From assembly GCF_002632585.1 (NCBI RefSeq), contig NZ_NIBV01000001.1:124001-188000 (forward strand): DNA of 64,000 bases, in the 5' to 3' direction. Below are positions 8,720 through 18,371 of the stretch, one piece after another. The notes under the pieces are model-generated. The model saw only the letters and a program-made list of their open reading frames with translations, did not search any database and had not been told where the DNA came from. A program made the position numbers and the translations under genes. The stretch comes from Xenorhabdus szentirmaii DSM 16338 (lineage in GTDB: Bacteria > Pseudomonadota > Gammaproteobacteria > Enterobacterales > Enterobacteriaceae). Every line of letters begins with the position of its first letter. The stretch's first letter is position 1.

Positions 8720-9445
8720 ATGCAAATTACAAACATATCGGCGCAGTTAATGAATGAACACTATTGCCATATTCCACATTTCAATAAATTAATTTCCCAT
8801 GATCCGGAAACAATGAACACATTCAAGGCGCATTGGAATGGATTAGTATTGGATGAAAATTTCAAGAATTACACTCATCGGGAAAGACGTATTCTTCGCT
8901 ATTATTATCGCCCTTATGCAGAACAACCGCTTCAATTAAATCGAGACGCTGCATATCACTCATCCATGAACTACAAAATAGAATATAAACAAGGCGTTAA
9001 TCAGCTCGATTATGCAAATGAGGCATTTATCACTCATCCCATTATGCAGAATATCCTCGTCACTGATATTGCCATTTTAGATAAGAAACTCACTAAAGAG
9101 CACAATTACGCGATTGATATCCATCTATTTCGTATAAAAGCCCAAGAAGGTAAAGAAAGCCCGACGACTTCAGGGATCCATCAAGACGGCCAAGATTGGA
9201 TCTTTATGCACTTTATTCAAAGCCACAATACTGAACCCGTGATTTCAGAAGTTCACGCAACAGAAGATGAAGCGCCCCCTTTGCTGTATACCGCCATGGA
9301 AAACTTTCTTGAAACACTCGCAATCAATGATAAACAACTCTATCATCGGGCAAGCGGTGTTCGGCAAATATCTCTTACGCATGCGGCATTCCGGGATTTA
9401 TTGCTGGTGACCTTCCGGCAGCTTCCAGAACAACCAAAGAGCTAA
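8720..9445 (+). CDS. 2-oxoglutarate/Fe(II) dioxygenase family protein
   Basis: The 241-residue protein resembles the small 2OG-Fe dioxygenases that include bacterial L-isoleucine hydroxylase. The segment SGIHQDGQDWIFMHFI supplies the HxD pair H154/D156. LYHRASGV supplies the distal H209. An arginine in the FRDLLLVTFR strand (R225 or R233) is suited to bind 2-oxoglutarate. The family hydroxylates free or simple amino acids, so a hydroxylation of the amino acid or dipeptide made by the neighbouring enzymes is a reasonable inference. It is tightly spaced, 11 bp after the ligase and 5 bp before the transporter. Confidence 0.78.
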   Translation: MQITNISAQLMNEHYCHIPHFNKLISHDPETMNTFKAHWNGLVLDENFKNYTHRERRILRYYYRPYAEQPLQLNRDAAYHSSMNYKIEYKQGVNQLDYANEAFITHPIMQNILVTDIAILDKKLTKEHNYAIDIHLFRIKAQEGKESPTTSGIHQDGQDWIFMHFIQSHNTEPVISEVHATEDEAPPLLYTAMENFLETLAINDKQLYHRASGVRQISLTHAAFRDLLLVTFRQLPEQPKS

Positions 9446-9450
9446 TAATA

Positions 9451-10677
9451 ATGTCAAGCCAGGAAAATAGTTTGAATTTACGTTGCTCCAGTTTTAATGC
9501 CTTATTGATTGTCAGTGCCCGGTTCGTTTCCGATTTTGGTGCTTTTCTGAATATGGTCGCACTTTCCACTTATGTGTACCTGCTCAGCAACAGCGTTATG
9601 CACGTCAGCATTTTTCTCGCCTGTCGTGTTACGGGTGGCCTGATTGCCAGCCTGATCGGAACACCATTTTTCAGACGATTTGCCGGAAGATGGCCGTTGG
9701 TCTTTTTTGATCTCGTCCGCGTTGTTTTGCTGTCCCTGCTATTGGTGATCCCCGTCGCACAGCAATTGTTAATCTTACCCATGATCGCCTTTGGCATTGG
9801 CTTAGGCAACTCAATGTTCGCCATCGGGCTGAACAGCCAGTTACCCTACTGGGTGCATCCTTCCCAACGCATCTCAACAAACTCCTGGCTGACCTCTGTT
9901 GCCGCAACGGGGGCTGTATTCGGCAGCCTTGTATCGGGGCTTCTGGTCGCAAGCAGCGGTTATGAAATGGTATTTACCGTCAATATCTTCACTTACCTGC
10001 TGGCTGCAATCCTGATTATGCCCCTGCGTTTCCTCACCTTACCCGAGCAAAAAGTATCAAGAGAGCTGGGTAATGAATGGCGAGAATTACGCCTTGGCTT
10101 ACGCAGTGCGCCAATGCTGGCAGGAATGCTATTCCTCAGCCTGGCTGACACATTGGGCAGCGCTGCCCATAACGTGGGTTTTCCCATCATTTCGAAACTT
10201 CTCACTCCCGATAATGCCAGTACGACAATGGGATTGTTGCTGGCAACATGGGCAATCGGAAAATTCAGTGGAGCACGATTGACGAACTATCTATTGCGCA
10301 GTCGCGACCTATTGAAAATGGAGAAACTGTTCTTTATCGGTGTTGCGTTAATGTCGACAGGATTTATCCTTACTTTCCAGCAAAGCACCGTATTTTGGCT
10401 GATGCTGTTTGCCATTTGGGCAGGAATTGGGGATGGTATTGCCGAAGTTAGCCTGATATCACGAGCACAAAGTGAACCGGAAAGCTTGCGCTTGCCGATT
10501 TTCAGTTTATTGACATTATTGCAGATGACAGGGTTTGGGATAGGTATGCTTCTGGTTGCGCCATTCTACATTTGGTTGCCACCTTCCATCGTGATCCTGA
10601 TATTCCATGGTTTGCCACTGACAGTGTTAGTACTGGTTTTATTCTGGGTACGACGAACGACAACACATCAGGCATAA
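9451..10677 (+). CDS. MFS transporter, probable exporter of the operon product
   Basis: The 408-residue hydrophobic protein has about 12 predicted membrane segments, in two halves divided by a loop near residue 195. The first loop reads GTPFFRRFAGRWPLVFFDLV, in the place of the major facilitator loop 2-3 motif. It resembles MFS efflux proteins more than nutrient importers. It is the last gene of the four-gene operon, 5 bp after the dioxygenase, and is followed at once by a terminator. Its position suggests export of, and self-protection against, the compound made by the operon. Confidence 0.8.
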   Translation: MSSQENSLNLRCSSFNALLIVSARFVSDFGAFLNMVALSTYVYLLSNSVMHVSIFLACRVTGGLIASLIGTPFFRRFAGRWPLVFFDLVRVVLLSLLLVIPVAQQLLILPMIAFGIGLGNSMFAIGLNSQLPYWVHPSQRISTNSWLTSVAATGAVFGSLVSGLLVASSGYEMVFTVNIFTYLLAAILIMPLRFLTLPEQKVSRELGNEWRELRLGLRSAPMLAGMLFLSLADTLGSAAHNVGFPIISKLLTPDNASTTMGLLLATWAIGKFSGARLTNYLLRSRDLLKMEKLFFIGVALMSTGFILTFQQSTVFWLMLFAIWAGIGDGIAEVSLISRAQSEPESLRLPIFSLLTLLQMTGFGIGMLLVAPFYIWLPPSIVILIFHGLPLTVLVLVLFWVRRTTTHQA

Positions 10678-10694
10678 TGACCGGGAATTAAATC

Positions 10695-10736
10695 ATCAGC
10701 ATCGGTTAGGGCGATAACTCTATGATGCTGATTTTT
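10695..10736 (+). terminator. Rho-independent terminator of the four-gene operon
   Basis: ATCAGCATC (10695-10703) pairs with GATGCTGAT (10724-10732), followed by TTTT. It lies 18 bp after the MFS stop and closes the 6110-10677 transcription unit. Confidence 0.75.
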
Positions 10737-10749
10737 CCCAATGATATAC

Positions 10750-10920
10750 TCATCTAATAACATTATTATTCTTTTTATCATCCATATCTTTTAAAATCTT
10801 TTTCCATACACCAAGCACATAACACAAAGATTTTTCCAAAAAAGGGGGATAGAGCGTTGTTAAACGCTCCATTGAAAAGCCAAGGAATTCATCACCTTGA
10901 TTTTTTCTATTTATTTTCAT
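10750..10920 (-). CDS. Small ORF overlapping the DUF6708-like remnant; possibly its frameshifted C-terminus
   Basis: The 56-codon frame starts MKINRKNQGDEFLGF at an ATG that overlaps the end of the upstream frame (its TAG lies within the first codons). The text continues SMERLTTLYPPFLEKSLCYV with an aromatic hydrophobic stretch. It may be a separate small gene, but the tight overlap and the hydrophobic tail fit better with the displaced C-terminal end of the same broken protein. Confidence 0.35.
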   Translation of the reverse strand: MKINRKNQGDEFLGFSMERLTTLYPPFLEKSLCYVLGVWKKILKDMDDKKNNNVIR

Positions 10921-11455
10921 CCGATACAGAAATATTATGCGACCTGAGCCGCTCAACTTCAGCCAAAATTTTCTCGACTTGCAATTCCCAATCTACAGGT
11001 TTTGGCTCTTCACGTAACCGGAAAAAAGGTTTTCTGCGTTTATAATCAACCGAACTAACCGCATCTTTTCCTTGCAGGAAATATTTCGCTACAAAAGCCA
11101 ACAAATAGTCTTTACCTACCCTTTTATCAAAAAAACCGGGAAATTTAGGTGAATAAAAGTAGCTGATAAGATTATTATTTTTATCGTATCCACACGTTTT
11201 TAATCCTAAATTACCAGCAGAATTATACACTTCCAATTGGGAATAATTTGCTGCATACACTTTTCCTTTATGCCAAGTATAAAAAATCTGTCTTTCTCTA
11301 TCTATGATAAAAGGTGGAATACTGCAAACCTTAAACAAAAAATAAATAGAAAGAATAATAAATAAAAGATACAGGGAGAAAAAACCAGCATCTATTATTA
11401 ACGACTCCCTTGTACGTTCCTTACTATAAAAAATATCTTTTGAATAACGAATATT
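10907..11455 (-). pseudogene. DUF6708-like membrane protein fragment (type VI secretion neighbourhood)
   Basis: The frame is open from just after a TGA at 11456-11458 down to a TAG at 10907. It contains a membrane segment (FFSLYLLFIILSIYFLF) followed by PPFIIDRERQIFYTWHKGKV, a pattern seen in DUF6708 proteins, which have membrane spans followed by an F-x-R-x-x-R-x-V-Y-element. DUF6708 genes often accompany T6SS or Rhs loci. No ATG or strong ribosome binding site precedes the membrane segment; the first usable start is a TTG at 11338, inside it. I read this as a broken gene continuing in frame from the upstream ORF across the TGA. Confidence 0.5.
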
Positions 11456-11865
11456 TCAATACTTGAAAAATGAAATACTCTTATCGTGAGCAATATATTC
11501 ATATTTTTTTTGATACTCTGGCAATTTTGGATTTAAATAAAAATACTCTCCATGATCTTTCCTTGCATAACCCACCCCTTCAAGATATGCCTCCTCATTT
11601 GCATGCCATGTTTTTACATAGTTATTCAAAAACAATACAAAAGAAATTATTGAACCCAAAAGATACAAATATAAATAAAATCGCCTCGTAGTATTTAAAC
11701 TATTAGCTAAGCGACATTCTGTATCATTAACACTCTCTAAACACGCTATTTTTTTGCTTCTTTTTTATTTATTTTCTCTAGTTTTTCGTTAATAACATGA
11801 GGATACGCTTCTGAAAAAACATCTGTTTCAATAATATACTTCATAAGGGAATATTTTCTACTCAT
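11456..11865 (-). pseudogene. Small membrane protein gene split by a frameshift in an A7 tract
   Basis: An ATG at 11865 with AAGGA 8-10 bases upstream opens MSRKYSLMKYIIETDVFSEA and continues to INKKEAKK, then stops. A second frame resumes exactly there: KIACLESVNDTECRLANSL, then a membrane segment (YLYLYLLGSIISFVLFL), ending DKSISFFKY at a TGA (11456-11458). The junction is a run of seven T on the plus strand (11749-11755); eight would restore one 137-residue frame. It is either a decayed gene, a sequencing error, or a phase-variable tract. The family is not recognised. It sits between T6SS-like fragments. Confidence 0.55.
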
Positions 11866-11895
11866 AAGATAATCCTTTTATTTTTATCTATAAAA

Positions 11896-12347
11896 TCATT
11901 TACGCATTACTTCATCATCATAGCCATAAATAGCATTTTCTAATATTGGTTTCTCACTCCATTTATAACGAAGAGGAGAAATGATATCCTCAGTTGGCAT
12001 ATAATACCAAAATATTTTAATATTCTTAGATTGAATAGAATCCATTTCAATAGTCAACGTTGCTAACCCACGTTCATCAGACAATTTCTTATAATCGGCT
12101 TCCAGCAGCTCTGCAAAATCATCTGAAGCTGATAGCTGTGTACTAATATTTGATGAAACAACATTCGGTGAAGCAGGTACAAGTGGAGCCCCATCAACGC
12201 CGCAAAACCTTCATTCAGTCTTTCTACATCAGGATCACGCCGAATGAACGAATCCCTGAGATGTTCATGCTCTTCACTGACTGTCTTTGCCAGTTGCCTT
12301 AAATAATCAAGTTCCCACTGATAATAATATTCAAACTGATTCACCAC
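11896..12347 (-). pseudogene. tssF N-terminal remnant joined to an unrelated tail (T6SS baseplate)
   Basis: A GTG at 12347, with GGAG about 9 bases upstream, starts MVNQFEYYYQWELDYLRQLA. It continues through DPDVERLNEGFAALM, the start of TssF/VasA, a T6SS baseplate protein of about 600 residues. After about 52 residues homology ends. A one-base shift at a GGGG run switches to another open frame, which reads APLVPASPNVVSSNISTQ and ends YGYDDEVMRK at 11896. Without the shift the first frame stops after 94 codons. No other tss gene is seen. This is a recombined T6SS fragment; the tail is not recognised. Confidence 0.6.
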
Positions 12348-13185
12348 TCACTCCTCTTCCTTAAAGAAAAACCCTGCACGGCAAAAATATTCACCTCTTA
12401 TTTAAAGAAAATTAAATTTACAATAGAAAAAATAACCCCCATTTTTACAGAAGAGTTATTTTCTAATTAAAGTCAAGGTTAATTTTAGATATGTCTAATT
12501 TAAAACAATAATAGCCATCATCGAGATAACTAAAGCACCTCTTAATTTATCAATAAAAGATAGACTTAAATATTCAATACTAACAAAAATATGTCAAAAA
12601 AAACCACCAACATCGCTCCAAAATAATTTTATCATAAAATCAAAATAATTATTTAATCGCAGCAATCATTCTATTTATCAGGCATTCATATACCATTAAT
12701 ACAAATTTTTAAATTTAACCCACGCAATATCTTGAATTGAAAATATTTAATTAATCAACAATACATAACACAAAATGCACATAATAACTTAATATTCAAT
12801 TGGTTAATTAAAATGAATTAATAACAAATATAAATTTATAACATGCTTATTAATTGACTCTATAAATACAACCTAGTGGTCATCAGGCCATGACACAATG
12901 ACAAAATAAAAAAACAAATTATAGCTCACTCATAGCAACACATTTTCGATGTCAAAAATAATAATCGCATAAGTGATCTAGATAACATTTTTAAAATTAC
13001 AGGAAAATTTTATTTATCTATTTATTAATAGCCTTTTATTTGTTGTTCAATAACATACAAACAATAATTTAACCACCAATGCAATTTTAACCTACGATAT
13101 TGCTTTATCAACAAGACTGCTTTCTAAAAAACACTGTTTTTTCAAAAAATTAAACAAGACTCATTTAGCTATCGGAAAATAAAAT
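12348..13185. other. AT-rich gene-free stretch
   Basis: About 840 bp of very AT-rich sequence lie between the divergent T6SS remnant and the 5-oxoproline transporter operon. I see no ORF with a ribosome binding site, no clear repeat and no recognisable gene fragment. The promoter of the downstream operon is presumably at its right end, but no clear -35/-10 pair stands out. Confidence 0.5.
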
Positions 13186-13929
13186 ATGCAGCAAGCTGTC
13201 AATTTCTGGCCCCTCATCGGGATAGCGGTCATTATCATCGGGTTTATCATCAGATTTAATCCTGTCTTAGTGGTCACAATTGCAGGATTTATCACAGGAT
13301 TAACCGCCCAGATGCCAATTCTGGATATTCTGGAGAAGCTCGGTTCAGGCTTTATCAATACCTTAAATTTATCCCTGACTCTCTTGTTCCCTCTCGTCAT
13401 TATTGGCTTGCTGGAACGGCACGGATTAAAAGAGCGAGCACAAAAATCCATTTCTCATATCAAATCAGCGACAACCGGCCGTTTGTTGATTATCTATTTG
13501 TTTATCCGTGAAACTTCCGCTGCTTTAGGGTTAACCAGTCTGGGTGGGCATCCGCAAATGGTTCGTCCCTTGCTGGCGCCCATGGCGGAAGGCGCAGCCG
13601 AAAACCAGTATGGCGATCTGCCAGATTCCGTGCGTTACCGCATTCGTGCCATGTCAGCAGCAACGGATAATACGGGCCTGTTTTTCGGTGAAGATATTTT
13701 TGTCGCCTTTGGGGCAATTATTTTTATGCACAATTTTATGCTGGAATCAGGCGGTATTCATACGGAACCGCTGCACATCGCTCTTTGGGGCATTCCCACG
13801 GCTATTTGTGCTTTCCTCATCCACTCAGTTCGGTTATACCGCCTTGATTATCGCCTTGCCAATGAACTGAGATCGCTGACTCGCAATCAATTAAATAGCA
13901 ATCGACTGAACAGCAAGGAGAAAAAATAA
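13186..13929 (+). CDS. 5-oxoproline transporter subunit, DUF969 family
   Basis: The 247-residue membrane protein starts MQQAVNFWPLIGIAVIIIGF and has about six membrane segments. It contains the conserved region LFIRETSAALGLTSLGGHPQ with MVRPLLAPMAEGAAENQYG following. DUF969 proteins are encoded with a DUF979 partner and pyroglutamyl peptidase and are now regarded as 5-oxoproline (pyroglutamate) transporters. The stop overlaps the partner gene's ATG by one base (TAATG), indicating coupled translation. Confidence 0.85.
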   Translation: MQQAVNFWPLIGIAVIIIGFIIRFNPVLVVTIAGFITGLTAQMPILDILEKLGSGFINTLNLSLTLLFPLVIIGLLERHGLKERAQKSISHIKSATTGRLLIIYLFIRETSAALGLTSLGGHPQMVRPLLAPMAEGAAENQYGDLPDSVRYRIRAMSAATDNTGLFFGEDIFVAFGAIIFMHNFMLESGGIHTEPLHIALWGIPTAICAFLIHSVRLYRLDYRLANELRSLTRNQLNSNRLNSKEKK

Positions 13930-14942
13930 TGTTTCAGCTACAGTATCTCTATGTAATAGCAGGAATTCTCCTGATTGCTGTCGCCATTATGTCATGGCGT
14001 GACAACGCCAATCCCCGTCGTTTAACCACAGGGCTGTTTTGGGGGTTATACGGCCTTATTTTTCTCATGGGAAAATGGAGTGGGCATCTGGCGGCGATCT
14101 GGATAGATGATGAAATGCATGCTCAAAAAGTCGCTAATATCACGGTGGGTTTACTGGTTGTTATGATGGCTTTGTTAGCAGGATTTGGCGGGGTTCGCAT
14201 GGGGAATTATCATCAACCAACACCAGAACAACGTCAACAAAGTGCGGAACGTCTTGGCAATAAGTTATTTTTGCCTGCTTTGCTCATTCCCATTGTTACT
14301 ATGTTCGGTGTTCTGATGTTTAACCATATTCCCGGGTTGCAGCAAGCTATCTTTGGTACAGGCAACCATTCCACGCTGGTAACGCTTTTCTCCATTACGC
14401 TGGGTTGTGGGATCGGGTTAGTCATCGCCATGCTCATGAGCCGTGAGACAATGACACAGCCAATACAAGAAACCCGCCGTTTATTGGATTCCATTGGCTG
14501 TGTATTTATCCTGCCCCAAATTCTGGCAACGCTCGGTTTATTGTTTACTGCGGCTGGGGTCGGCACTGTAGTTTCCTATTTAACTGAAAATTATTTGGCC
14601 GTTGATAATCGTTTTATCGCTGTGGCTGCCTATGTGTTCAGCATGGCACTGTTAACCATGGTGATGGGGAACGCTTTCGCCGCTTTTCCTATCGTCACGG
14701 CTGGCATTGGTATTCCCATTTTGATCTTACAACACAGCGGCAATCCTGCCGTAATGGCCGCCATTGGTATGTTTTCTGGTTATTGCGGCACGTTGATGAC
14801 GCCAATGGCGGCCAACTTTAATATTGTTCCAACCGCTTTGTTAGAACTTCCTGATCGCAATGCGGTTATCAAGGCACAAATTCCCACAGGTTGTACTTTG
14901 CTGCTTGTTAATGTGTTTTTACTCTATTTCCTCATGTTCTAA
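13929..14942 (+). CDS. 5-oxoproline transporter subunit, DUF979 family
   Basis: The 337-residue protein has about nine or ten membrane segments and the family signature region [19 protein letters not shown], with [20 protein letters not shown] following. It partners the DUF969 subunit upstream (1-bp overlap) and is followed 23 bp later by pcp. The trio would release pyroglutamate from peptides and move 5-oxoproline across the inner membrane. Confidence 0.85.
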   Translation: MFQLQYLYVIAGILLIAVAIMSWRDNANPRRLTTGLFWGLYGLIFLMGKWSGHLAAIWIDDEMHAQKVANITVGLLVVMMALLAGFGGVRMGNYHQPTPEQRQQSAERLGNKLFLPALLIPIVTMFGVLMFNHIPGLQQAIFGTGNHSTLVTLFSITLGCGIGLVIAMLMSRETMTQPIQETRRLLDSIGCVFILPQILATLGLLFTAAGVGTVVSYLTENYLAVDNRFIAVAAYVFSMALLTMVMGNAFAAFPIVTAGIGIPILILQHSGNPAVMAAIGMFSGYCGTLMTPMAANFNIVPTALLELPDRNAVIKAQIPTGCTLLLVNVFLLYFLMF

Positions 14943-14965
14943 TAAAACAACAACAAGGAACTACC

Positions 14966-15619
14966 ATGAAAACCATTTTGCTCACGGGTTTTGAACCTTT
15001 TGGCGGTGAAACCGTAAATCCATCATGGGAAGCCGTCAAACCATTACATGGGTGTCAGATTGCCGGGGCACATATTGAAGCTTACTCATTGCCCTGTGTT
15101 TTCGATGATTCCCTTGAACGCCTTTACTCCGCTATTGAGCGCATTAAACCTGAAGTGGTGATCGCCACTGGAGAAGCGGGGGGTAGGCCTGATATCACAG
15201 TTGAACGTGTTGCCATCAATATTAATGATGCACGTATCCCTGACAATGCCGGAAAACAACCGATTGATATCCCTGTTATTAAGGATGGTCCTTCTGCGTA
15301 TTTCTCATCCCTGCCCATCAAAGCAATCGTCAATGAATTGAAACTCGCCGGAATTCCTGCATCAGTTTCTCAGACTGCGGGAACGTTTGTTTGTAATCAT
15401 GTGATGTATGGTTTATTGCATTATCTGAGCCTGAACCCACTTTATCCCGCTGTCCGCGGCGGTTTTATTCATGTGCCTTATTTGCCAGAACAAGCCGTAA
15501 AACATTCAGGTGCGCCAAGTATGGTTGTAGGACAAATGACAGCTGCCTTGAAAATTGCCGTTGAATCTACTTTGAAATACGAAAAGGATATGAGTGTTAC
15601 AGGCGGGACAACAAGATGA
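14966..15619 (+). CDS. pcp: Pyrrolidone-carboxylate peptidase (pyroglutamyl peptidase I)
   Basis: This cytosolic cysteine peptidase removes N-terminal pyroglutamate from peptides. The 217-residue protein has the family start TGFEPFGGE and the catalytic triad at E80 ([10 protein letters not shown]), C143 ([10 protein letters not shown]) and H169 ([12 protein letters not shown]). Length is typical (about 215). It is the last gene of the operon with the 5-oxoproline transporter genes, with AAGGA ahead of its ATG. It is convergent with pgpA. Confidence 0.95.
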   Translation: MKTILLTGFEPFGGETVNPSWEAVKPLHGCQIAGAHIEAYSLPCVFDDSLERLYSAIERIKPEVVIATGEAGGRPDITVERVAININDARIPDNAGKQPIDIPVIKDGPSAYFSSLPIKAIVNELKLAGIPASVSQTAGTFVCNHVMYGLLHYLSLNPLYPAVRGGFIHVPYLPEQAVKHSGAPSMVVGQMTAALKIAVESTLKYEKDMSVTGGTTR

Positions 15620-15620
15620 G

Positions 15621-15650
15621 AAAACCAGCCACTGAATGCCAGTGGCTGGT
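15621..15650 (-). terminator. Terminator of the pgpA-side operon
   Basis: ACCAGCCACTG and CAGTGGCTGGT form an 11-bp perfect stem (15624-15634 with 15640-15650). On the minus strand it is followed by TTTT. It lies just after the pgpA stop and may also stop pcp transcription from the other side. Confidence 0.75.
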
Positions 15651-15654
15651 GACA

Positions 15655-16146
15655 TCAGAAAGGCAACAGATGGTATACATTCAGCAACCAGATAACTGCA
15701 ACGGCAAAAATCGCTGCAATAATATCATCCAGCATAATGCCGATTCCGCCCTTCACGTAACGGTCAAACCAACGAATTGGCCAGGGTTTCCACATATCAA
15801 AGATACGGAATACAACGAACCCAACCAAAATCCACTGCCAATTAAGCACAGGGATTGCCATCAATGTGATCCACATACCGATGAATTCATCCCAAACAAC
15901 ACAACCGGGATCTTCTACATTCATGGCATCTGCGGCTTTCTGGCAAATCACGCAACCTATTACCGTTCCCAACACAATCGCCAGCCAAATCGCCCAAACC
16001 GGCAACTGTACCAGCAATAGCCAAAAAGGGATTGCGGCAACAGATCCCATCGTACCAGGCATAATTGGCGATAAACCACTTCCGAATCCCGTCGCCAGCA
16101 AGTGCCACGGGTTTTTCATTTTTAAGCGGTGTTTCGCATTATCCAT
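15655..16146 (-). CDS. pgpA: Phosphatidylglycerophosphatase A
   Basis: PgpA removes the phosphate from phosphatidylglycerophosphate to give phosphatidylglycerol in the inner membrane. The 163-residue protein contains [33 protein letters not shown] and [17 protein letters not shown], all matching E. coli PgpA, and several membrane segments. The chosen start (ATG at 16146) overlaps the thiL stop by 8 bp and follows GGAGGG at 5-nt spacing. In-frame ATGs further upstream (16167, 16230) lie deep in thiL. Confidence 0.95.
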   Translation of the reverse strand: MDNAKHRLKMKNPWHLLATGFGSGLSPIMPGTMGSVAAIPFWLLLVQLPVWAIWLAIVLGTVIGCVICQKAADAMNVEDPGCVVWDEFIGMWITLMAIPVLNWQWILVGFVVFRIFDMWKPWPIRWFDRYVKGGIGIMLDDIIAAIFAVAVIWLLNVYHLLPF

Positions 16147-17185
16147 GAGTTCCCTCCGTTTGGTCATTCTCTGCTTGCCATGACCCCGAACAAGGCACTG
16201 CCGGTTTTTTATCCGTTTTGAAATGGTCAAAGCCGTTCAGATCCAATTCAATTTCTTCGTTATTGTTAAAGTAGCGGATACCTTCCGATTCGGGCCTGAT
16301 TTGTCCAATACAGCAGAAACTTGCACCAGTATGAGCCAAGGCCATATTCAGTGCACCACGATTAAGCTCAGGGACTGTAAAACACAGCTCATAGTCTTCC
16401 CCTCCGCTCAGCGCCCATTTTAACGCCAGATCAGAAGGAATATAGTTCTGCATCGCTTCGGAATAAGGCAACGCATCCAGATTAATGCGTGCACCGCATT
16501 GGCTGGTTGCCAAAATATGGTTGAGATCAGAAATTAATCCATCAGACAGATCAATCGCTGAAGATGCAAGATCACGCAGCGCTTGCCCCTGTAAAATCCG
16601 CGGTTGAGGACGAAGATGGCGTTTCACCAACCAATTGCGGATCACGGGATCTTCTACCGTTAGGTGATTTTGCAGTAATGAAAGCCCGGCCGCACTGTCT
16701 CCCAAGGTTCCGGTAACATAAATCCAGTCACCGTTTTTCGCACCAGCTCGCCGCAAGGCTCTGCCTGCCGGAACCAAGCCATGGACAGTCAGGGTCAGAC
16801 TCATGGGGCCCTTTGTGGTATCCCCGCCAATCAACTGCATACCGTAATAATTCAGTTGTTCAAATAGGCTGTCACTGAATCGCTTTAACCAGTCTTCATT
16901 GACTTCAGGCAACGTTAAGGCCAGTGATGCCCAGGCTGGATCGGCTCCAACAGCAGCTAAGTCGCTGATGTTGACAGCCAGAGCCTTATACGCCAGATCT
17001 TCCGGTGAAATGTCAGGAAGAAAATGAACGCCAGAAACCAGTGTATCTGTTGTTACTGCTAATTCTTGCTTATCTGCAACGCTCATCAGTGCACAATCAT
17101 CACCAATCCCTAGATTTACATCCCGGCGACGGCTGATATGGCGATTGAAATAACGTGCAATGAGGTCAAATTCACCACATGCCAT
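16139..17185 (-). CDS. thiL: Thiamine-monophosphate kinase
   Basis: ThiL phosphorylates thiamine monophosphate to the active cofactor thiamine diphosphate. The 348-residue protein starts [15 protein letters not shown] and shows [12 protein letters not shown], the AIR-synthase-like [15 protein letters not shown] and the ATP/Mg site region [14 protein letters not shown]. It follows nusB after 101 bp and is translationally coupled to pgpA, as in E. coli. It uses the phosphate ester that the thiamine pathway makes with ThiI-derived sulfur and Dxs-derived deoxyxylulose. Confidence 0.96.
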   Translation of the reverse strand: MACGEFDLIARYFNRHISRRRDVNLGIGDDCALMSVADKQELAVTTDTLVSGVHFLPDISPEDLAYKALAVNISDLAAVGADPAWASLALTLPEVNEDWLKRFSDSLFEQLNYYGMQLIGGDTTKGPMSLTLTVHGLVPAGRALRRAGAKNGDWIYVTGTLGDSAAGLSLLQNHLTVEDPVIRNWLVKRHLRPQPRILQGQALRDLASSAIDLSDGLISDLNHILATSQCGARINLDALPYSEAMQNYIPSDLALKWALSGGEDYELCFTVPELNRGALNMALAHTGASFCCIGQIRPESEGIRYFNNNEEIELDLNGFDHFKTDKKPAVPCSGSWQAENDQTEGTHG

Positions 17186-17215
17186 AATAGAATTCCAAAG
17201 AGTGACTAATGATGA

Positions 17216-17247
17216 ACAGATGAGGCCGGTTCTCCGGCCTCATCTGT
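17216..17247 (-). other. Perfect 14-bp hairpin in the nusB-thiL gap
   Basis: ACAGATGAGGCCGG (17216-17229) and CCGGCCTCATCTGT (17234-17247) pair perfectly around TTCT. No T-run follows in the direction of nusB to thiL transcription (TCATC follows), so it is more likely a processing, stability or attenuation element than a full terminator. Confidence 0.6.
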
Positions 17248-17286
17248 AAAATCATCGAGTTATAATGGGGAACTCCTGACAAGCAA

Positions 17287-17703
17287 TCACTTCTTCTTGC
17301 GTGCTGCCGGGCCAGCTTTATCCAATACCCCATTCACGAATTTATGGCTATCTTCAGCGCCAAACGTTTTTGCCAGTTCGATGCCTTCATTGATAGCCAC
17401 TTTGTAGGGAACATCATCACGAAAGCTTAGTTCAAACATTGAAACGCGCAAGATGGCTTTTTCCACCTGGCCTAACTCTTCGAGTTGGCGGGAAAGATAA
17501 GGTGCCATCAGAGCATCTAATTTTGTCGCATTGACCGCTACCCCGGACAGCAATTCACGGAAATAGGTGACATCAACACCGGTTACGTCCTGCTCTGACA
17601 GAAACTGCAATTCAACATCAGCAATGTTGTTTTTAGATATTTGCCATGAATAAATTGCCTGGACAGCACACTCACGAGCACGACGACGAGCAGCAGGTTT
17701 CAC
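17287..17703 (-). CDS. nusB: Transcription antitermination factor NusB
   Basis: NusB binds BoxA RNA with NusE (ribosomal protein S10) during rRNA antitermination. The 138-residue protein begins [20 protein letters not shown], has the all-helical family pattern and the [16 protein letters not shown] segment, and ends in a basic [10 protein letters not shown] tail. It lies 29 bp after ribH, the conserved enterobacterial order. Confidence 0.96.
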   Translation of the reverse strand: MKPAARRRARECAVQAIYSWQISKNNIADVELQFLSEQDVTGVDVTYFRELLSGVAVNATKLDALMAPYLSRQLEELGQVEKAILRVSMFELSFRDDVPYKVAINEGIELAKTFGAEDSHKFVNGVLDKAGPAARKKK

Positions 17704-17732
17704 AAAATTCCCCTTAATTAAAACTAAAAAAA

Positions 17733-18203
17733 TCAGCCTTTGATAGCTGTAAGTACATTGATCATTTCCAGTGCGGTCAAGGCAGCTTCTGCTCCTTTAT
17801 TACCCGCTTTAGTGCCAGCACGCTCAATTGCCTGTTCAATATTTTCAGTCGTCAAAACACCAAATGTAACAGGAATATCGCTGGACATTGCCACGCTGGT
17901 TAACCCGGAACTACACTCACCAGCCACATATTCGAAATGAGCTGTGCCACCACGGATAACAGTCCCCAAAGCAATAACCGCATCGCATTTCTTGGATTCC
18001 GCCAAGGCTTTGACCGTCAACGGCAACTCATAAGCCCCCGGAACCCACACTACGGTAATATTGTCTGAAGAAACCTGGCCGATACGCTCCAGTGCATCCA
18101 CTGCACCTTCCAGCAGGCTGTCATTAATGAAGTTGTTAAAACGGGCAATCGCAATAGCGATGCGGGCTTCAGGAGCTGCAACAACACCTTTGATTACGTT
18201 CAT
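17733..18203 (-). CDS. ribH: 6,7-dimethyl-8-ribityllumazine synthase
   Basis: RibH joins 5-amino-6-ribitylaminouracil with dihydroxybutanone phosphate to make lumazine, the penultimate riboflavin step. The 156-residue protein contains [28 protein letters not shown] and [19 protein letters not shown]. The 168-bp gap from ribD holds several GC-rich hairpins (for example ATCCGC/GCGGAT near 18227-18245) but no canonical FMN riboswitch that I can recognise. Confidence 0.96.
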   Translation of the reverse strand: MNVIKGVVAAPEARIAIAIARFNNFINDSLLEGAVDALERIGQVSSDNITVVWVPGAYELPLTVKALAESKKCDAVIALGTVIRGGTAHFEYVAGECSSGLTSVAMSSDIPVTFGVLTTENIEQAIERAGTKAGNKGAEAALTALEMINVLTAIKG

Positions 18204-18371
18204 AGCCTTCCTTAATACCTTTTCATATCCGCAGGGGCGCGGATCTTATCATATTATTTTTCTCTGCGTCTTGATTTATGTTCAAACTTAAATCAGAACG
18301 TGATTGTTCTTTGCCGTCAACGGCGAAGCTGCCCGCGTCTCAGGCCGCAACCGTTTTTGCGGCGGATTTTG

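Noticed and set aside
15616-16183. Plus-strand ORFs over 15616-16183
   Set aside because: They lie antisense to pgpA, whose minus-strand protein is clearly conserved; the first also starts inside pcp.
18204-18371. Possible FMN riboswitch between ribD and ribH
   Set aside because: Several GC-rich hairpins are present, but the conserved RFN-element segments could not be found.
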